Source: Streptomyces sp. JHA26 (GTDB taxonomy: Bacteria; Actinomycetota; Actinomycetes; Streptomycetales; Streptomycetaceae). From it: a stretch of 64,000 nt of DNA. The number at the start of each line of letters is the position of its first letter. Position 1 is the first letter of the stretch. This document shows, piece after piece, positions 17,257 to 25,684 of this stretch. The DNA lies in assembly GCF_002005565.1 (NCBI RefSeq), contig NZ_BDJC01000007.1:1-64000 (forward strand), written 5' to 3'. The notes beneath the pieces were generated by a model. The model was not told where the DNA came from. It searched no databases and saw only the letters and a list, made by a program, of their open reading frames with translations. A program made the position numbers and the translations under genes.

Positions 17257-18249
17257 TCAGATGATCCGCAGCACATCCCGTACGGGCCGTCTGGGCGTGG
17301 CCGGGCCCTTCGGCCCGTACCCCAGACGGAGCACCATCTGTACGTGGCCGACCCCCGACGCCGGGTCGCGGGCCAGCAGGCGCAGCTCTCGGTCCTCCAG
17401 GGGGTGCGAGGTCAAGGAGGTGGACAGGCCGGCCAGAGTGCCCTCCAGCAGGACGCGCTCCAGTGCCTGGCCGGCCCTCAGCCAGTCGGTGGGGCCGTCA
17501 CCCCGGGTGCTGAGCAGGGCCAGGTGCGGAGTGCGCTCGAAGGCCGTGCTCCCTCGGTCCGCCACCGGCCTGCGTCCGGAGAAGTCGCGCACGGGAGCCT
17601 TGCCGTCCCTCTTGCGCGGGCCGAAGGCGTACTCGGGGACACCGTCGGCGGCCGTGTCCGCCTCACCGCCGAGCCTCGTCCAGCGCACCACGTCCTCGTT
17701 GACCTCCGGGTGCAGCAGGTCGCGGCTCTCGGCGTCGCGGACCAGATCGAGCAAGGTCTCGACGTGCCAGCGGCCGGGGAAGAGCAGGACCGCCTCCTCT
17801 CGGGCCGCGGCCTCCTGCAAAGCGGCCCGGACGCCCTCGGGGATGTCCCTCTCGGAGAACGGGTGACGGCTCGTGCGTCGCTGCGGGATCGCCGGATGCA
17901 GCCGCCACAGGTCCTTCTCCTGCGGAGTCTCCGTCGGATCGGCCAGCCGCACGGCCGCGAGGAGCAGCGGGTCCCGCGGGTCGGGAAGCAATCGGATCTG
18001 TGGCGCCAAGGACGCGTGCACGGCGGAGACGCGCAGGTTGAAGAGGGCCGCCCCGCAGCCGATGTGCAGCGCGCGGTTCCCGGGATCGGACCGGGGCATG
18101 GTCCGGTCCGGATCGGCGCGCAGCTGCAGAAGGCGCTCCCCGGCCACGTAACGGAAGCGCCACGGCTGCGCGTTGTGCATGGACGGGGCGGTGGTGGCTT
18201 CGGCCACCAACGTGGTCACCGTCTTCTCATCGAGCCGAACCTGGAACAT
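17257..18249 (-). CDS. Acg-family nitroreductase-like protein
   Basis: The protein has 330 aa. It has the duplicated nitroreductase fold of the Acg family: ATTAPSMHNAQPWRFRY near the N-terminus (FMN-contact region), DPGNRALHIGCGAALFNLR, and a second half with RTPHLALLSTRGDGPTDWLRAGQALERVLL. In M. tuberculosis Acg (Rv2032) and Rv3131 are among the strongest DosR targets; Acg binds FMN tightly but lacks normal nitroreductase activity, and FMN storage has been proposed. The same role is inferred here. The paired palindrome at 18368 lies 119 bp upstream. Confidence 0.92.
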   Translation of the reverse strand: MFQVRLDEKTVTTLVAEATTAPSMHNAQPWRFRYVAGERLLQLRADPDRTMPRSDPGNRALHIGCGAALFNLRVSAVHASLAPQIRLLPDPRDPLLLAAVRLADPTETPQEKDLWRLHPAIPQRRTSRHPFSERDIPEGVRAALQEAAAREEAVLLFPGRWHVETLLDLVRDAESRDLLHPEVNEDVVRWTRLGGEADTAADGVPEYAFGPRKRDGKAPVRDFSGRRPVADRGSTAFERTPHLALLSTRGDGPTDWLRAGQALERVLLEGTLAGLSTSLTSHPLEDRELRLLARDPASGVGHVQMVLRLGYGPKGPATPRRPVRDVLRII

Positions 18250-18367
18250 GGAGTCCTCCTTGCGACCCGACCCACAGGGCGAGGCACGTCATCTCGCCCT
18301 CTCCATTGTTCGTCGGGCGCGCTGTTCGCGGGAGGGCCGGACAGCCGCCCGTCGGCGCCGACGGCAT

Positions 18368-18403
18368 GGGCCGAGGGTCCCGGTGGCGGCAGCCGGACGG
18401 CCC
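18368..18403. promoter_or_regulatory. Paired DevR/OsdR-like boxes between acg and pncB remnant
   Basis: GGGCCGAGGGTCCC at 18368-18381 fits the palindrome. A second copy, CAGCCGGACGGCCC, begins at 18390. The pair is 119 bp from the nitroreductase start and about 75-97 bp from the pncB start, so it could act both ways. Confidence 0.55.
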
Positions 18404-18477
18404 TTCCCACCGGCCCCGGGGACGGACGACGCTGGGAACCGACCTGGCCGCACGCCGATACGAGCGAGGTGAGCGTC

Positions 18478-19058
18478 ATGTCGGACGTGACCACCACGGA
18501 CCTGTACGAGGTGACGATGGCGCTGTCCTACCTCCGCGAGGGCATGGACGGGCCCGCGACGTTCAGCCTGTTCGTATGGAGCCTGCCCCCCGAACGGGGC
18601 TTCCTGGTGAGCGCCGGTGCGGAACCACCCGCGTCGGCACCTCGACGGACGCCCCGTACCTGGACTCCCCCTTCAAGCTGGTGGACTACGACGGCCGCCC
18701 GGTCATGAAACTGTCGTCCGCCAAGATGACACTGCCCGGACGCAAACAGGTCTTCCGCCGTCCGGGCGGCGACGACGTCATCGCCCTGTGGGACGAGCCG
18801 GTGCCCGCCGGCGCGGAACCGCTGCTGCGTACGGTGATGAGCGGCGGTCGCCGTCTCGGGCCGCCGGACACTCTGCCGCAGGCTCACGCCCGCTTGACGG
18901 CGGACCTGGCCGGACTGCCCGCCGATGCCCTGCGGATCCGCTCTCCCCGGCCGTGCCGGGCCGTGGTGTCCGAGCCCCTGTCCCGGCTGACCGCGGAGAT
19001 ACGCGGGCGGCTGGGCGAACCGGACGGCGTCGCCCCCGCCCGGGCGGTCCCGCGCTGA
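18478..19058 (+). pseudogene. pncB: Nicotinate phosphoribosyltransferase with large internal deletion
   Basis: The start (ATG at 18478, GAGGTGAG upstream) encodes the NAPRTase N-terminus TTTDLYEVTMALSYLREGM and ERGFLVSAG. About 45 codons in, the sequence jumps out of frame to the C-terminal third: VGTSTDAPYLDSPFKLVDY, KLSSAKMTLPGRKQVFR and so on to 19058. Roughly 230 residues of the usual ~440, including the active-site core, are missing, and the two parts are in different frames (join near 18620). A working enzyme would convert nicotinate and PRPP for NAD salvage; M. tuberculosis PncB2 (Rv0573c) is in the DosR regulon. This copy cannot work. Confidence 0.9.
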
Positions 19059-19145
19059 CCGGCTGCCCGGCCCGTCCCTCGGCTGGCGCGGTGGCACGGC
19101 ACCGGGCAGCGTGGACCCAGCGGACAACACTCCTGTGAGGTGATC

Positions 19146-19598
19146 ATGCAACCCTCTGAGGCGGTACCACGGGTGGTCGTGGGCGTGGACGGGTCCCCGT
19201 CCTCCTATGCGGCGCTGCGCTGGGCGGACCGCTACGCGCGGACCGTCGGCGGCGTCGTGGAGGCGATCCACGTCTGGGACACCCCGTCCGCCACGGGCTT
19301 CAGCGGGCCGGCCGTCGACCCGGACTTCGACCTGCAGCAGGCACGCGAGCGTTTCGCGGAGGAGCTGGGCGCCGTCTTCCCGGACGAGCGGCCGCCGGGG
19401 TTCAAGGACGTACTCGTCGAGGGTGACCCCTCGGAGGCGTTGATCCGCGCTTCGGAGGGGGCCGACGTCCTCGTCGTGGGGCGCCGGGGGCGAGGAGCCT
19501 TCGCCAGGGCGATGCTGGGGTCGGTGAGCCAGCGCTGCGCCCAGCACGCGGCCTGTCCCGTCGTCGTGGTCCGGCAGGAGAAGGACCCGGTTCACTGA
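19146..19598 (+). CDS. Single-domain universal stress protein
   Basis: The protein has 150 aa, one Usp domain: PRVVVGVDGSPSSYAALRWAD at the start and GRRGRGAFARAMLGSVSQR as a complete G-2x-G-9x-GS ATP motif, ending AACPVVVVRQ. The ATG at 19146 follows GAGG with a 5-bp spacer; an in-frame GTG at 19140 overlaps that site and is less likely. It lies downstream of the pncB remnant on the same strand and ends seven bases from the stop of the convergent TrkA gene. It is the only one-domain USP of the eight in the window. Confidence 0.92.
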   Translation: MQPSEAVPRVVVGVDGSPSSYAALRWADRYARTVGGVVEAIHVWDTPSATGFSGPAVDPDFDLQQARERFAEELGAVFPDERPPGFKDVLVEGDPSEALIRASEGADVLVVGRRGRGAFARAMLGSVSQRCAQHAACPVVVVRQEKDPVH

Positions 19599-19604
19599 TC
19601 CCTC

Positions 19605-20261
19605 TCACTGGAAGGCCGCGTGGATCTCCTGCTCGTCGGCGTCGTGCGAGACGAGCAGGAGTTCGTCCCCGGGCCGCAGAAGGAGGTCGGGGTGGGGGGC
19701 GGTGGGGTCCCCGTCCCGTACCACTGTGGCCACCAGTGTGCCCTCGGGCAGTGCCACGTCGCCGAGACGTCGGCCCGCCGACCTCGATCCCGCCGTGATG
19801 ACGGTCTCGATGACGCCCACCCCCGCGCTGCTCAGCCGCATCAGGGCGACGGTGTCCGTCGCTCCCGTGGCCTCCTCGATGAGGGACACGAGCGGAGTGG
19901 CCGCCGGGACGGCGACGTCCACGCCCCAGCGGTGGTCGAACAGCCAGGTGTTCTCGTCGTCGTTGATCCGTGCGACGACCCGGGGCACGGCGAAGCGCCG
20001 CTTGGCCAGCAGACTGATCACGAGATTGTCCTCGTCCCGCCCGGTGGCGGCCACCAGCAGATCCGCGTGACCCGTGTCCGCGCGCGCCTGTACCGCGGTC
20101 TCGCTCGCGTCCCCGCACACGAACCGGGCGTCGAACCGGCCCCGCAGCGCGTCCAGTCGTGCGTGGTCGGCGTCCACGACCGTGATCTCGTTCCCCGGCG
20201 CCGACAGCACCTGGGCGATCTGCGTACCCAGCCGTCCCGCGCCGGCGATCAGAACGTTCAT
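19605..20261 (-). CDS. TrkA/RCK-type K+ channel regulatory protein (second of pair)
   Basis: The protein has 218 aa. Its N-terminal RCK Rossmann domain (MNVLIAGAGRLGTQIAQVL, VVDADHARLDAL, FVCGDAS) binds NAD(H) or ATP, and a C-terminal TrkA_C domain (about 140-218, PEGTLVATVVRDG) senses ligand. It would sit on the cytoplasmic side of a K+ transporter. Its ATG overlaps the stop of the preceding gene by 4 bp, so both are translationally coupled. No TrkH/TrkG membrane subunit is in the window. M. tuberculosis CeoB/CeoC form a similar pair. Confidence 0.92.
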   Translation of the reverse strand: MNVLIAGAGRLGTQIAQVLSAPGNEITVVDADHARLDALRGRFDARFVCGDASETAVQARADTGHADLLVAATGRDEDNLVISLLAKRRFAVPRVVARINDDENTWLFDHRWGVDVAVPAATPLVSLIEEATGATDTVALMRLSSAGVGVIETVITAGSRSAGRRLGDVALPEGTLVATVVRDGDPTAPHPDLLLRPGDELLLVSHDADEQEIHAAFQ

Positions 20262-20917
20262 GTCCCCAGCTCCCTGTCCAGGAATGCACGCAGTCGGCGC
20301 AACGCGGGGGCGGCGACGGCGAACGTGACGACGTCGCCCGGGGCGGCGGTGGTGGTGCACAGCGGCAGCAGGGAACGCCCTCCGCGGGTCACCTCGACCA
20401 CCCGGATCTCCCCCTCGATCTCGATGTCCCTCAGTCTGCGCCCGGTGAGGTGGTGCGGAAGGACCGAGCGGACCAGGACGGTCTCGCCGTTGCCGAACGT
20501 GACCTCGGGCTCGAGGTCGCGGTGCAACAGCATCCGGTGGATGCGGTGCACCGACCAGGCCGCGTCGCAGACGGCCGGGATGCCGAACCCCTCGTACAGG
20601 CCCACGTGCTGCGGGTCGTGCACTCCCGCGAGCACGATGGGCACGCGGAAGGTCTCCTTGGCGGTGCGGGCGATGACCAGGTTGGTGTTGTCGGCGGAGG
20701 CGACGGCGACCAGGGCGTCGCTGCACCCGGCACCGGCCTCCTCGAGTACGCGTCTGCTGAAGCCACTGCCCGCGTGGAAGCGGCCGGCAAGCCCCGGCGG
20801 GAGCCGGCGACGCACGTCGGGGTCACGGTCGACGACGTGTACGTCATGGTGTTCGCGGGCCAGTTGGGTGGCCAGGGCGGAGCCGATCCGGCCGCACCCC
20901 GTGATGACGACTCTCAT
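20258..20917 (-). CDS. TrkA/RCK-type K+ channel regulatory protein (first of pair)
   Basis: The protein has 219 aa with the same layout as its neighbour: MRVVITGCGRIGSALATQLA as the nucleotide-binding loop, HVVDRDPDV ending the second strand, and a C-terminal TrkA_C part (RSVLPHHLTGRRLRDIEIEG). The GxGxxG motif is intact. It overlaps the P-type ATPase gene upstream by 4 bp (ATGA) and the second TrkA downstream by 4 bp. Two different TrkA proteins probably form a mixed gating ring. Coupling to a cation ATPase in one message is worth noting. Confidence 0.92.
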   Translation of the reverse strand: MRVVITGCGRIGSALATQLAREHHDVHVVDRDPDVRRRLPPGLAGRFHAGSGFSRRVLEEAGAGCSDALVAVASADNTNLVIARTAKETFRVPIVLAGVHDPQHVGLYEGFGIPAVCDAAWSVHRIHRMLLHRDLEPEVTFGNGETVLVRSVLPHHLTGRRLRDIEIEGEIRVVEVTRGGRSLLPLCTTTAAPGDVVTFAVAAPALRRLRAFLDRELGT

Positions 20918-23730
20918 CCTTCGTCTCCTTCCGGCCGGGGTGCGCGACGTCTGCGCAGGCGCAGTTTGCGCAGCTCGTCGGCGGCCAGGGGCAGGACGCC
21001 GACGATGGTGAGGACGGCCCAGTCGCCCGGGGTGAGAGGCGCGGTGTGGAAAACGCTCCGCAGGAGTGGTACGTAGCTGATGGCCGCCATGAGGGCGATG
21101 CCGAAGAGGCCGGCCGCGATCAGACGCGGATTGCCGAGCAGTCCGGCCTCGAAGACGCTCCGGTGCTCCGTGCGTACCGCGAGGGCGTTGAAGAACTGGC
21201 TGACCACGATGCCCGCCTGGACCAGGGTGATCGCTTCCCGGTAGACGGGGTCGTCGTAGGAGAACTCCGCGTACGGAATGCCCGAGGCGTTGATGTGCCA
21301 GAAGAACACCGCGCACACGCCGGCGGCCTGGATGCCGCCGAGGAACAGGATCCGTCGTACCACGTCGGCCGAGAAGAGCCGCTCGCGGCGAGGCCGCGGC
21401 GGCCGGTCCATCACGTCGGACTCCGGCGGTTCGGCCCCGAGGGCCAGGGCCGGGAGCACGTCCGACCCGAGGTCGATCGCCAGCACCTGCACCGCGGTGA
21501 TCGGCACCAGCGGGAAGCCGGTGAACGTCGCCGCGAGGATGGGGGCGAGCTCTCCGATGTTGTGGCTGAAGAGGTAGACGAGGAACTTGCGGATGTTCTG
21601 GTAGACGCCGCGCCCCAGGCGGACGGCCACGGCGATGGAGGTGAAGGAGTCGTCGAGCAGTACCACTTCCGCCGCTTCCCGGGCCACGTCGGTTCCGGAG
21701 GCGCCCATCGCCACACCGATGTCGGCGTGTTTGAGCGCGGGCGCGTCGTTCGCCCCGTCCCCCGTGACGGCGACGACCTCTCCCCGGCGCTGCAGGGCGG
21801 TCACCACGCGCATCTTGTGCTCGGGACTGACCCGGCACAGCAGCAGTTCCCCGGTGCCGGCGACGAGGCGGTCCACTGCGACGTCGTTCATCTCGTCCAG
21901 CCGCGCTCCGGTCGCCACGGTGGGGCTCGGAGTCCGGACGATGCCGACCCGGCGTGCCACGGCCTCCGCCGTCAGGGGGTGGTCGCCGGTGACCATGACG
22001 ATGCGGATGCCTGCTCGGCGGCAGGCGTCCACCGCCGCACGGACCTCCTCCCGCGGCGGGTCCATCATGCCCTCGAGCCCGAGCAGGGTCAGACCGGATT
22101 CGTCCTGATCACGGTCGTCCGCGGATCCGGCGCTCACCGCTTCGGCGACCGCGAGAACCCGCAGGCCCTGTCCTGCCATGCGGTCGGCGGTCTCGGCGAC
22201 CCGGGTGCGCCGGGCGGCGGTCAGGTCCACGGCTTCCCCGCGGTCGTCGAGACGGGTGCAGCGGTTCAGGACCTCCGCCGGTGCGCCCTTGACGCGTACG
22301 CGCCGGGTACCGTTCTCCTCGTGGACGGTGCTCATCAGCTTGCGCACCGAGTCGAAGGGGTGCTCGACGGTCCGTGGTGCCGCCGCCTCCTCGACCGCGA
22401 GGTCGAGGCCGGCCTTGGCAGCCGCCACCAGGAGCGCTCCCTCGGTGGTGTCCCCGAGGACGCGCCACCGCTCTCCGTCGCTGGGTGGCAGGAGCCGGGC
22501 GTCGCAGCACAGTGCGGCCGAGCGGAGCAGCTCGCGGACCGGCGCGGGGTCACTCACCTCTCCCCGAGGGGCGTACCCCACTCCCGTGACGGTGTGTTCC
22601 TGGTCCCAGGCCCAGACCCGCACGACGGTCATCTCCGCCTGGGTCAGCGTGCCGGTCTTGTCCGTGCACACCACGGTGGTCGAGCCCAGGGCCTCCACGG
22701 CCACCAGTTTCTTCACCAGAGCCTGGTGCCGGGCCATGCGCCGGACACCGAGGGCGAGGGAGACGCTGAGGGTCGCCGGCAAGCCCTCCGGCACGAGCGC
22801 GACCATCACGCCGAGCGCGAAGACGAACGACGGGACCGCGTCCTGTCCGGTGGGCAACCGGACGGCGAACAGCAGCAGGCCCACCGCCAGAGCCGTGCCG
22901 GCGACCCGGCGGGCCATCCACGCGACCTCGCGCTGCAGGGGGGTCTTCTGCCGCGGGGCCGCCGCCGTCAGACCGTAGATGCGGCCGAACTCGGTCGACC
23001 GGCCCGTGGCGTGGACCAGGCCTCGGGCGACACCGGTCACCACGTCGGTGCCCATGAAGACGAGGTTGCGGGCCTGGGCCGCCTCCCCCTCCGTGGAGGA
23101 GTCGGCCGTCCGGGCGACCGGTTCACTCTCCCCGGTGATGGCCGCGTTGTCGACGGCGAGGTCATGGGCCTCCACGAGACGGCAGTCCGCCGGCACGGTG
23201 TCCCCGGCTTCCAGCATCACCAGGTCCCCCGGGACCAGCTCCTGGACCGGCACCTCGTCGGGCCGGCCTCCGCGGAGCACCCGGCAGTGGTGCGGGACCA
23301 TCCCCTGCAGCGTCTGGGCGGTACGTTCCGCCGAGTACTCCTGGGCGAACCCGATGCCGGCGTTGAGCACCACCACGCAGGCGATGGCCACGGCGAGCTG
23401 TGCGGTGCCCGTCTGTCGCGGTTCTTCCAGGGCGTAGGCGAGGAAGGTGACGGCCGAGGCCACGATCAGCACGATCGCGAACAGGTCGGTGAACTGGGAA
23501 GCCAGTTGCCGCCACCCCGAGCGCCGATGCGGCGCGGGCAAGGTGTTCGGACCGAAGGCCGTGAGCCGCTCACGGACCGTGTCCGGGGTCAGGCCACCGG
23601 TCGAGCTGCCGAGCGCGGAGAAGACCTCGTCGACGGCCAGAGCGTGGACCCGCATCCGGGTCTCCACCGGCGAGCCGGTGGACGTGAGGGTCGCGGCCTT
23701 GCGGCCCTGCCGTGAGCGGAGGACGTTCAT
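20914..23730 (-). CDS. P2-type cation-transporting ATPase (CtpF-like)
   Basis: The protein has 938 aa. It shows an N-terminal cation-ATPase domain, TGES in the actuator (AAITGESEPVAR), metal-binding helix VALVPEGLPATLS (PEGL as in Ca2+ and CtpF-type pumps), phosphorylation site VVCTDKTGTLTQAE, and TGDGANDAPALKHADIGVAMG. About ten membrane segments are expected. CtpF (Rv1997) of M. tuberculosis is DosR-controlled; the ion here could be Ca2+, Mn2+ or Na+/K+. The ATG at 23730 follows GGAG. It starts a tight three-gene unit with two TrkA genes and may be co-transcribed with the OsmC and XRE-PNPOx genes upstream. Confidence 0.94.
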   Translation of the reverse strand: MNVLRSRQGRKAATLTSTGSPVETRMRVHALAVDEVFSALGSSTGGLTPDTVRERLTAFGPNTLPAPHRRSGWRQLASQFTDLFAIVLIVASAVTFLAYALEEPRQTGTAQLAVAIACVVVLNAGIGFAQEYSAERTAQTLQGMVPHHCRVLRGGRPDEVPVQELVPGDLVMLEAGDTVPADCRLVEAHDLAVDNAAITGESEPVARTADSSTEGEAAQARNLVFMGTDVVTGVARGLVHATGRSTEFGRIYGLTAAAPRQKTPLQREVAWMARRVAGTALAVGLLLFAVRLPTGQDAVPSFVFALGVMVALVPEGLPATLSVSLALGVRRMARHQALVKKLVAVEALGSTTVVCTDKTGTLTQAEMTVVRVWAWDQEHTVTGVGYAPRGEVSDPAPVRELLRSAALCCDARLLPPSDGERWRVLGDTTEGALLVAAAKAGLDLAVEEAAAPRTVEHPFDSVRKLMSTVHEENGTRRVRVKGAPAEVLNRCTRLDDRGEAVDLTAARRTRVAETADRMAGQGLRVLAVAEAVSAGSADDRDQDESGLTLLGLEGMMDPPREEVRAAVDACRRAGIRIVMVTGDHPLTAEAVARRVGIVRTPSPTVATGARLDEMNDVAVDRLVAGTGELLLCRVSPEHKMRVVTALQRRGEVVAVTGDGANDAPALKHADIGVAMGASGTDVAREAAEVVLLDDSFTSIAVAVRLGRGVYQNIRKFLVYLFSHNIGELAPILAATFTGFPLVPITAVQVLAIDLGSDVLPALALGAEPPESDVMDRPPRPRRERLFSADVVRRILFLGGIQAAGVCAVFFWHINASGIPYAEFSYDDPVYREAITLVQAGIVVSQFFNALAVRTEHRSVFEAGLLGNPRLIAAGLFGIALMAAISYVPLLRSVFHTAPLTPGDWAVLTIVGVLPLAADELRKLRLRRRRAPRPEGDEG

Positions 23731-23772
23731 GACGGCGCGGGTCGCTTCGTGCTCCGAGCGTGCCTCACGGGC

Positions 23773-24438
23773 TCACCCTTGTGTGCGCCGGGAGGCCGCC
23801 TCTTCGTCGACGGTCCACCGAACGTCCAGCTCCACGTCCGGAGCCCGGCGCAGCGTATTCGTCACCGTGCAAGGGGACACCACCGAGCGCAGGGCGGCCA
23901 GCCGCTCCGGCGACAGAGCGGGGGCCACGACGGTCAGCGAGAGCGAGGCGACACGGGCCGGCCGGTCCTCCGCCATCTGGTCCTCCGCCATCCGGTGCTC
24001 CGCGCGGACGGACAGACCGTCCCGGACGGCACCGTGCCGGTCGAGGAAACGTCCCGCGTCATGGGCGGCGCACGATGCCACCGCGGCCACGAACAGCTCC
24101 ACGGGCGTGGGAGCGGTGTCCTTCCCGCCGTCGGCGAGCGGTTGGTCGACGGTCAGGACGTGGCCGCGGACCCGTATCTCGTAGGCGTCACCGACGACTG
24201 GCACCACCTCGACCACACCGGGCACACCCCGAGGCTGCGGTTCCACGGCGGCAGCCTGGAACAGCAGCAGACCCGCCAGGCGCCGGGCCTCCTCGACTGT
24301 GAGCGAGGCCCACAGCTCACCCTCGTCGTGGGAGGTGAAGGAGGTGTCGAGGACGACTCGTCCCATCCGGGCCGGCAGCTCCTGCGGTGCGAACCGGGTG
24401 ACGTTGATCGTGCGACCACAGCGCGTCTGCAGTTTCAT
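23773..24438 (-). CDS. OsmC/Ohr-family protein with N-terminal extension
   Basis: The protein has 221 aa. The C-terminal ~140 residues are OsmC-like (DGGKDTAPTPVELFVAAVAS followed by Cys, and SPCTVTNTL with the second Cys), which are the two redox cysteines of the peroxide-reducing family. About 75 extra N-terminal residues (MKLQTRCGRTINVTRF, LASLTVEEARRLAGLLLFQ) precede it and match nothing I recognise. Expected to detoxify organic or lipid peroxides. It lies 42 bp before the P-type ATPase gene and 68 bp after the XRE-PNPOx gene, all on the minus strand. Confidence 0.88.
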   Translation of the reverse strand: MKLQTRCGRTINVTRFAPQELPARMGRVVLDTSFTSHDEGELWASLTVEEARRLAGLLLFQAAAVEPQPRGVPGVVEVVPVVGDAYEIRVRGHVLTVDQPLADGGKDTAPTPVELFVAAVASCAAHDAGRFLDRHGAVRDGLSVRAEHRMAEDQMAEDRPARVASLSLTVVAPALSPERLAALRSVVSPCTVTNTLRRAPDVELDVRWTVDEEAASRRTQG

Positions 24439-24506
24439 CCCGTCTCCTCCTCGGCCCCCGCCTGCCGGGCGCCGCCTGTCGTGTGGCGAAGCGCCGCCGT
24501 GAGCGC

Positions 24507-25418
24507 TCATGCGCCGTCGGCCGGATCGATGCGCCGCCCGGTCAGGCGTTCCACGTCCACGACCAGCCACATCGAGCGCCCTCCCCCGGCCCAGGGCTCG
24601 GTGTGTGCCGCCGCGTCCAGCCTGCGCACCGTCTCCGGATCCGTCACGGCTCGTCCCCGACCCACGATCAGGACGCTCCAGCCCTGGCTCATGGCGTCGT
24701 CGATGTGGTCGACCTCGAAGGCCACCTCGTTGCCCTCGGCCGCGGCGGCGGTCGAGCCGGGAGCCGTGCGGAAGGCGATCGTCCCGTCCGTCACCTCGTA
24801 GTTGACGGGGAGCACCGCGGGCCCGTTCTGCGTGGTCAGCGCGAGACGTCCCACTCCGTGCGTCGACAGCAGGGCGCGGCACTCCTGCGCGTCGAGGTCT
24901 CGCAGAACCGGATTGCGAAGCGCCCGCCCCTGGCCGGACGGCAGGTCCGCGCCGCCTCCCTGGAGTTCGACGTACGTCGTCCCCAGGGCGTCGGCCAGCC
25001 GCACCAGTGAGCCGAAGCCCGGGTCGGCCGTATGCGTCTCCAGGTAGGCGAGGTACTGCGGCGCCATGCGGGCGCGGCGGGCCACCTCCTCCAGACCGAG
25101 GCCTCTGCGCCGACGGGCGGCGGCGAGGCGCCGCCCGATGTCGCCGGCCCGCCCGGTGCGGACCGCGGGATCCACTCGTTCACCGTGAGACCGGTCCGAC
25201 CGCCCTTCCCCGCCGGGCGCGGGCTGCTCTCCCCCGCCGTGCTGCACGCGCGCGTCCGGACCCGGAAACACGAGCGTGACGTCCCCCGTGTCGGACCAGC
25301 GGACGTCGTACGGCGGCGTTCCGTCGTCGTGACGAAGACCGACGATCTCCCCGACCCGCCGACCGACGCCGTCGGCCGGGGTCTCGACGACCAGCCGGTC
25401 GCCCAGGTGTGCGTACAT
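24507..25418 (-). CDS. DUF1918 - XRE HTH - PNPOx three-domain protein
   Basis: The protein has 303 aa. Residues 1-58 are DUF1918 (MYAHLGDRLVVE, GEIVGLRHDDGTPPYDVRW, VFPGPDARV), a small SH3-like domain found alone in the DosR-linked protein Rv0569. Residues ~92-155 are an XRE HTH (RRLAAARRRRGLGLEEVARR). Residues ~170-300 are a PNPOx split barrel (ECRALLSTHGVGRLAL, AVLPVNYEV, VAFEVDHIDDAMSQGWSVLI). It is expected to be a cytoplasmic regulator with a flavin- or F420-type sensor domain; target and ligand are unknown. It is the first gene of a minus-strand run with OsmC and the P-type ATPase, downstream of three palindromes. Confidence 0.88.
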   Translation of the reverse strand: MYAHLGDRLVVETPADGVGRRVGEIVGLRHDDGTPPYDVRWSDTGDVTLVFPGPDARVQHGGGEQPAPGGEGRSDRSHGERVDPAVRTGRAGDIGRRLAAARRRRGLGLEEVARRARMAPQYLAYLETHTADPGFGSLVRLADALGTTYVELQGGGADLPSGQGRALRNPVLRDLDAQECRALLSTHGVGRLALTTQNGPAVLPVNYEVTDGTIAFRTAPGSTAAAAEGNEVAFEVDHIDDAMSQGWSVLIVGRGRAVTDPETVRRLDAAAHTEPWAGGGRSMWLVVDVERLTGRRIDPADGA

Positions 25419-25506
25419 GACCGTGGCCTCTCCGTCGGCGGGTCTCTTCTTCCAGCGTCACGCGTCGGTGCCGCGTCCACCAGACGGCTGACGGTCCCTG
25501 CGCCAC

Positions 25507-25629
25507 GTGCCGAACGGCCCTTTCTCCTCGCACGCGAAGCCTCGGGGCCGCGGGGTCGCGTTCCGTTCCCGCACCGGCCGATCGGGGCCCATGGGCCCTG
25601 GTGGACCACAAGCGGTGCCCGAACGGCCC
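25507..25629. promoter_or_regulatory. Cluster of three DevR/OsdR-like palindromes
   Basis: Three copies lie in one divergent intergenic region: GTGCCGAACGGCCC at 25507, GGGCCCATGGGCCC (perfect dyad) at 25585 and TGCCCGAACGGCCC at 25616. They separate the DUF1918-XRE-PNPOx operon (start 25418) from the Rv1733c-like gene (start 25685). This is the richest site cluster in the window. Confidence 0.6.
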
Positions 25630-25684
25630 TGCACCCCAGCGGCTCCCGGCGTCAGGCTGGAGACGGCAGCCGGAGGTGAGCACG

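Noticed and set aside
21046..23715. Long plus-strand open frame opposite the P2-type ATPase
   Set aside because: Shadow of the real gene; no domain, no ribosome site.
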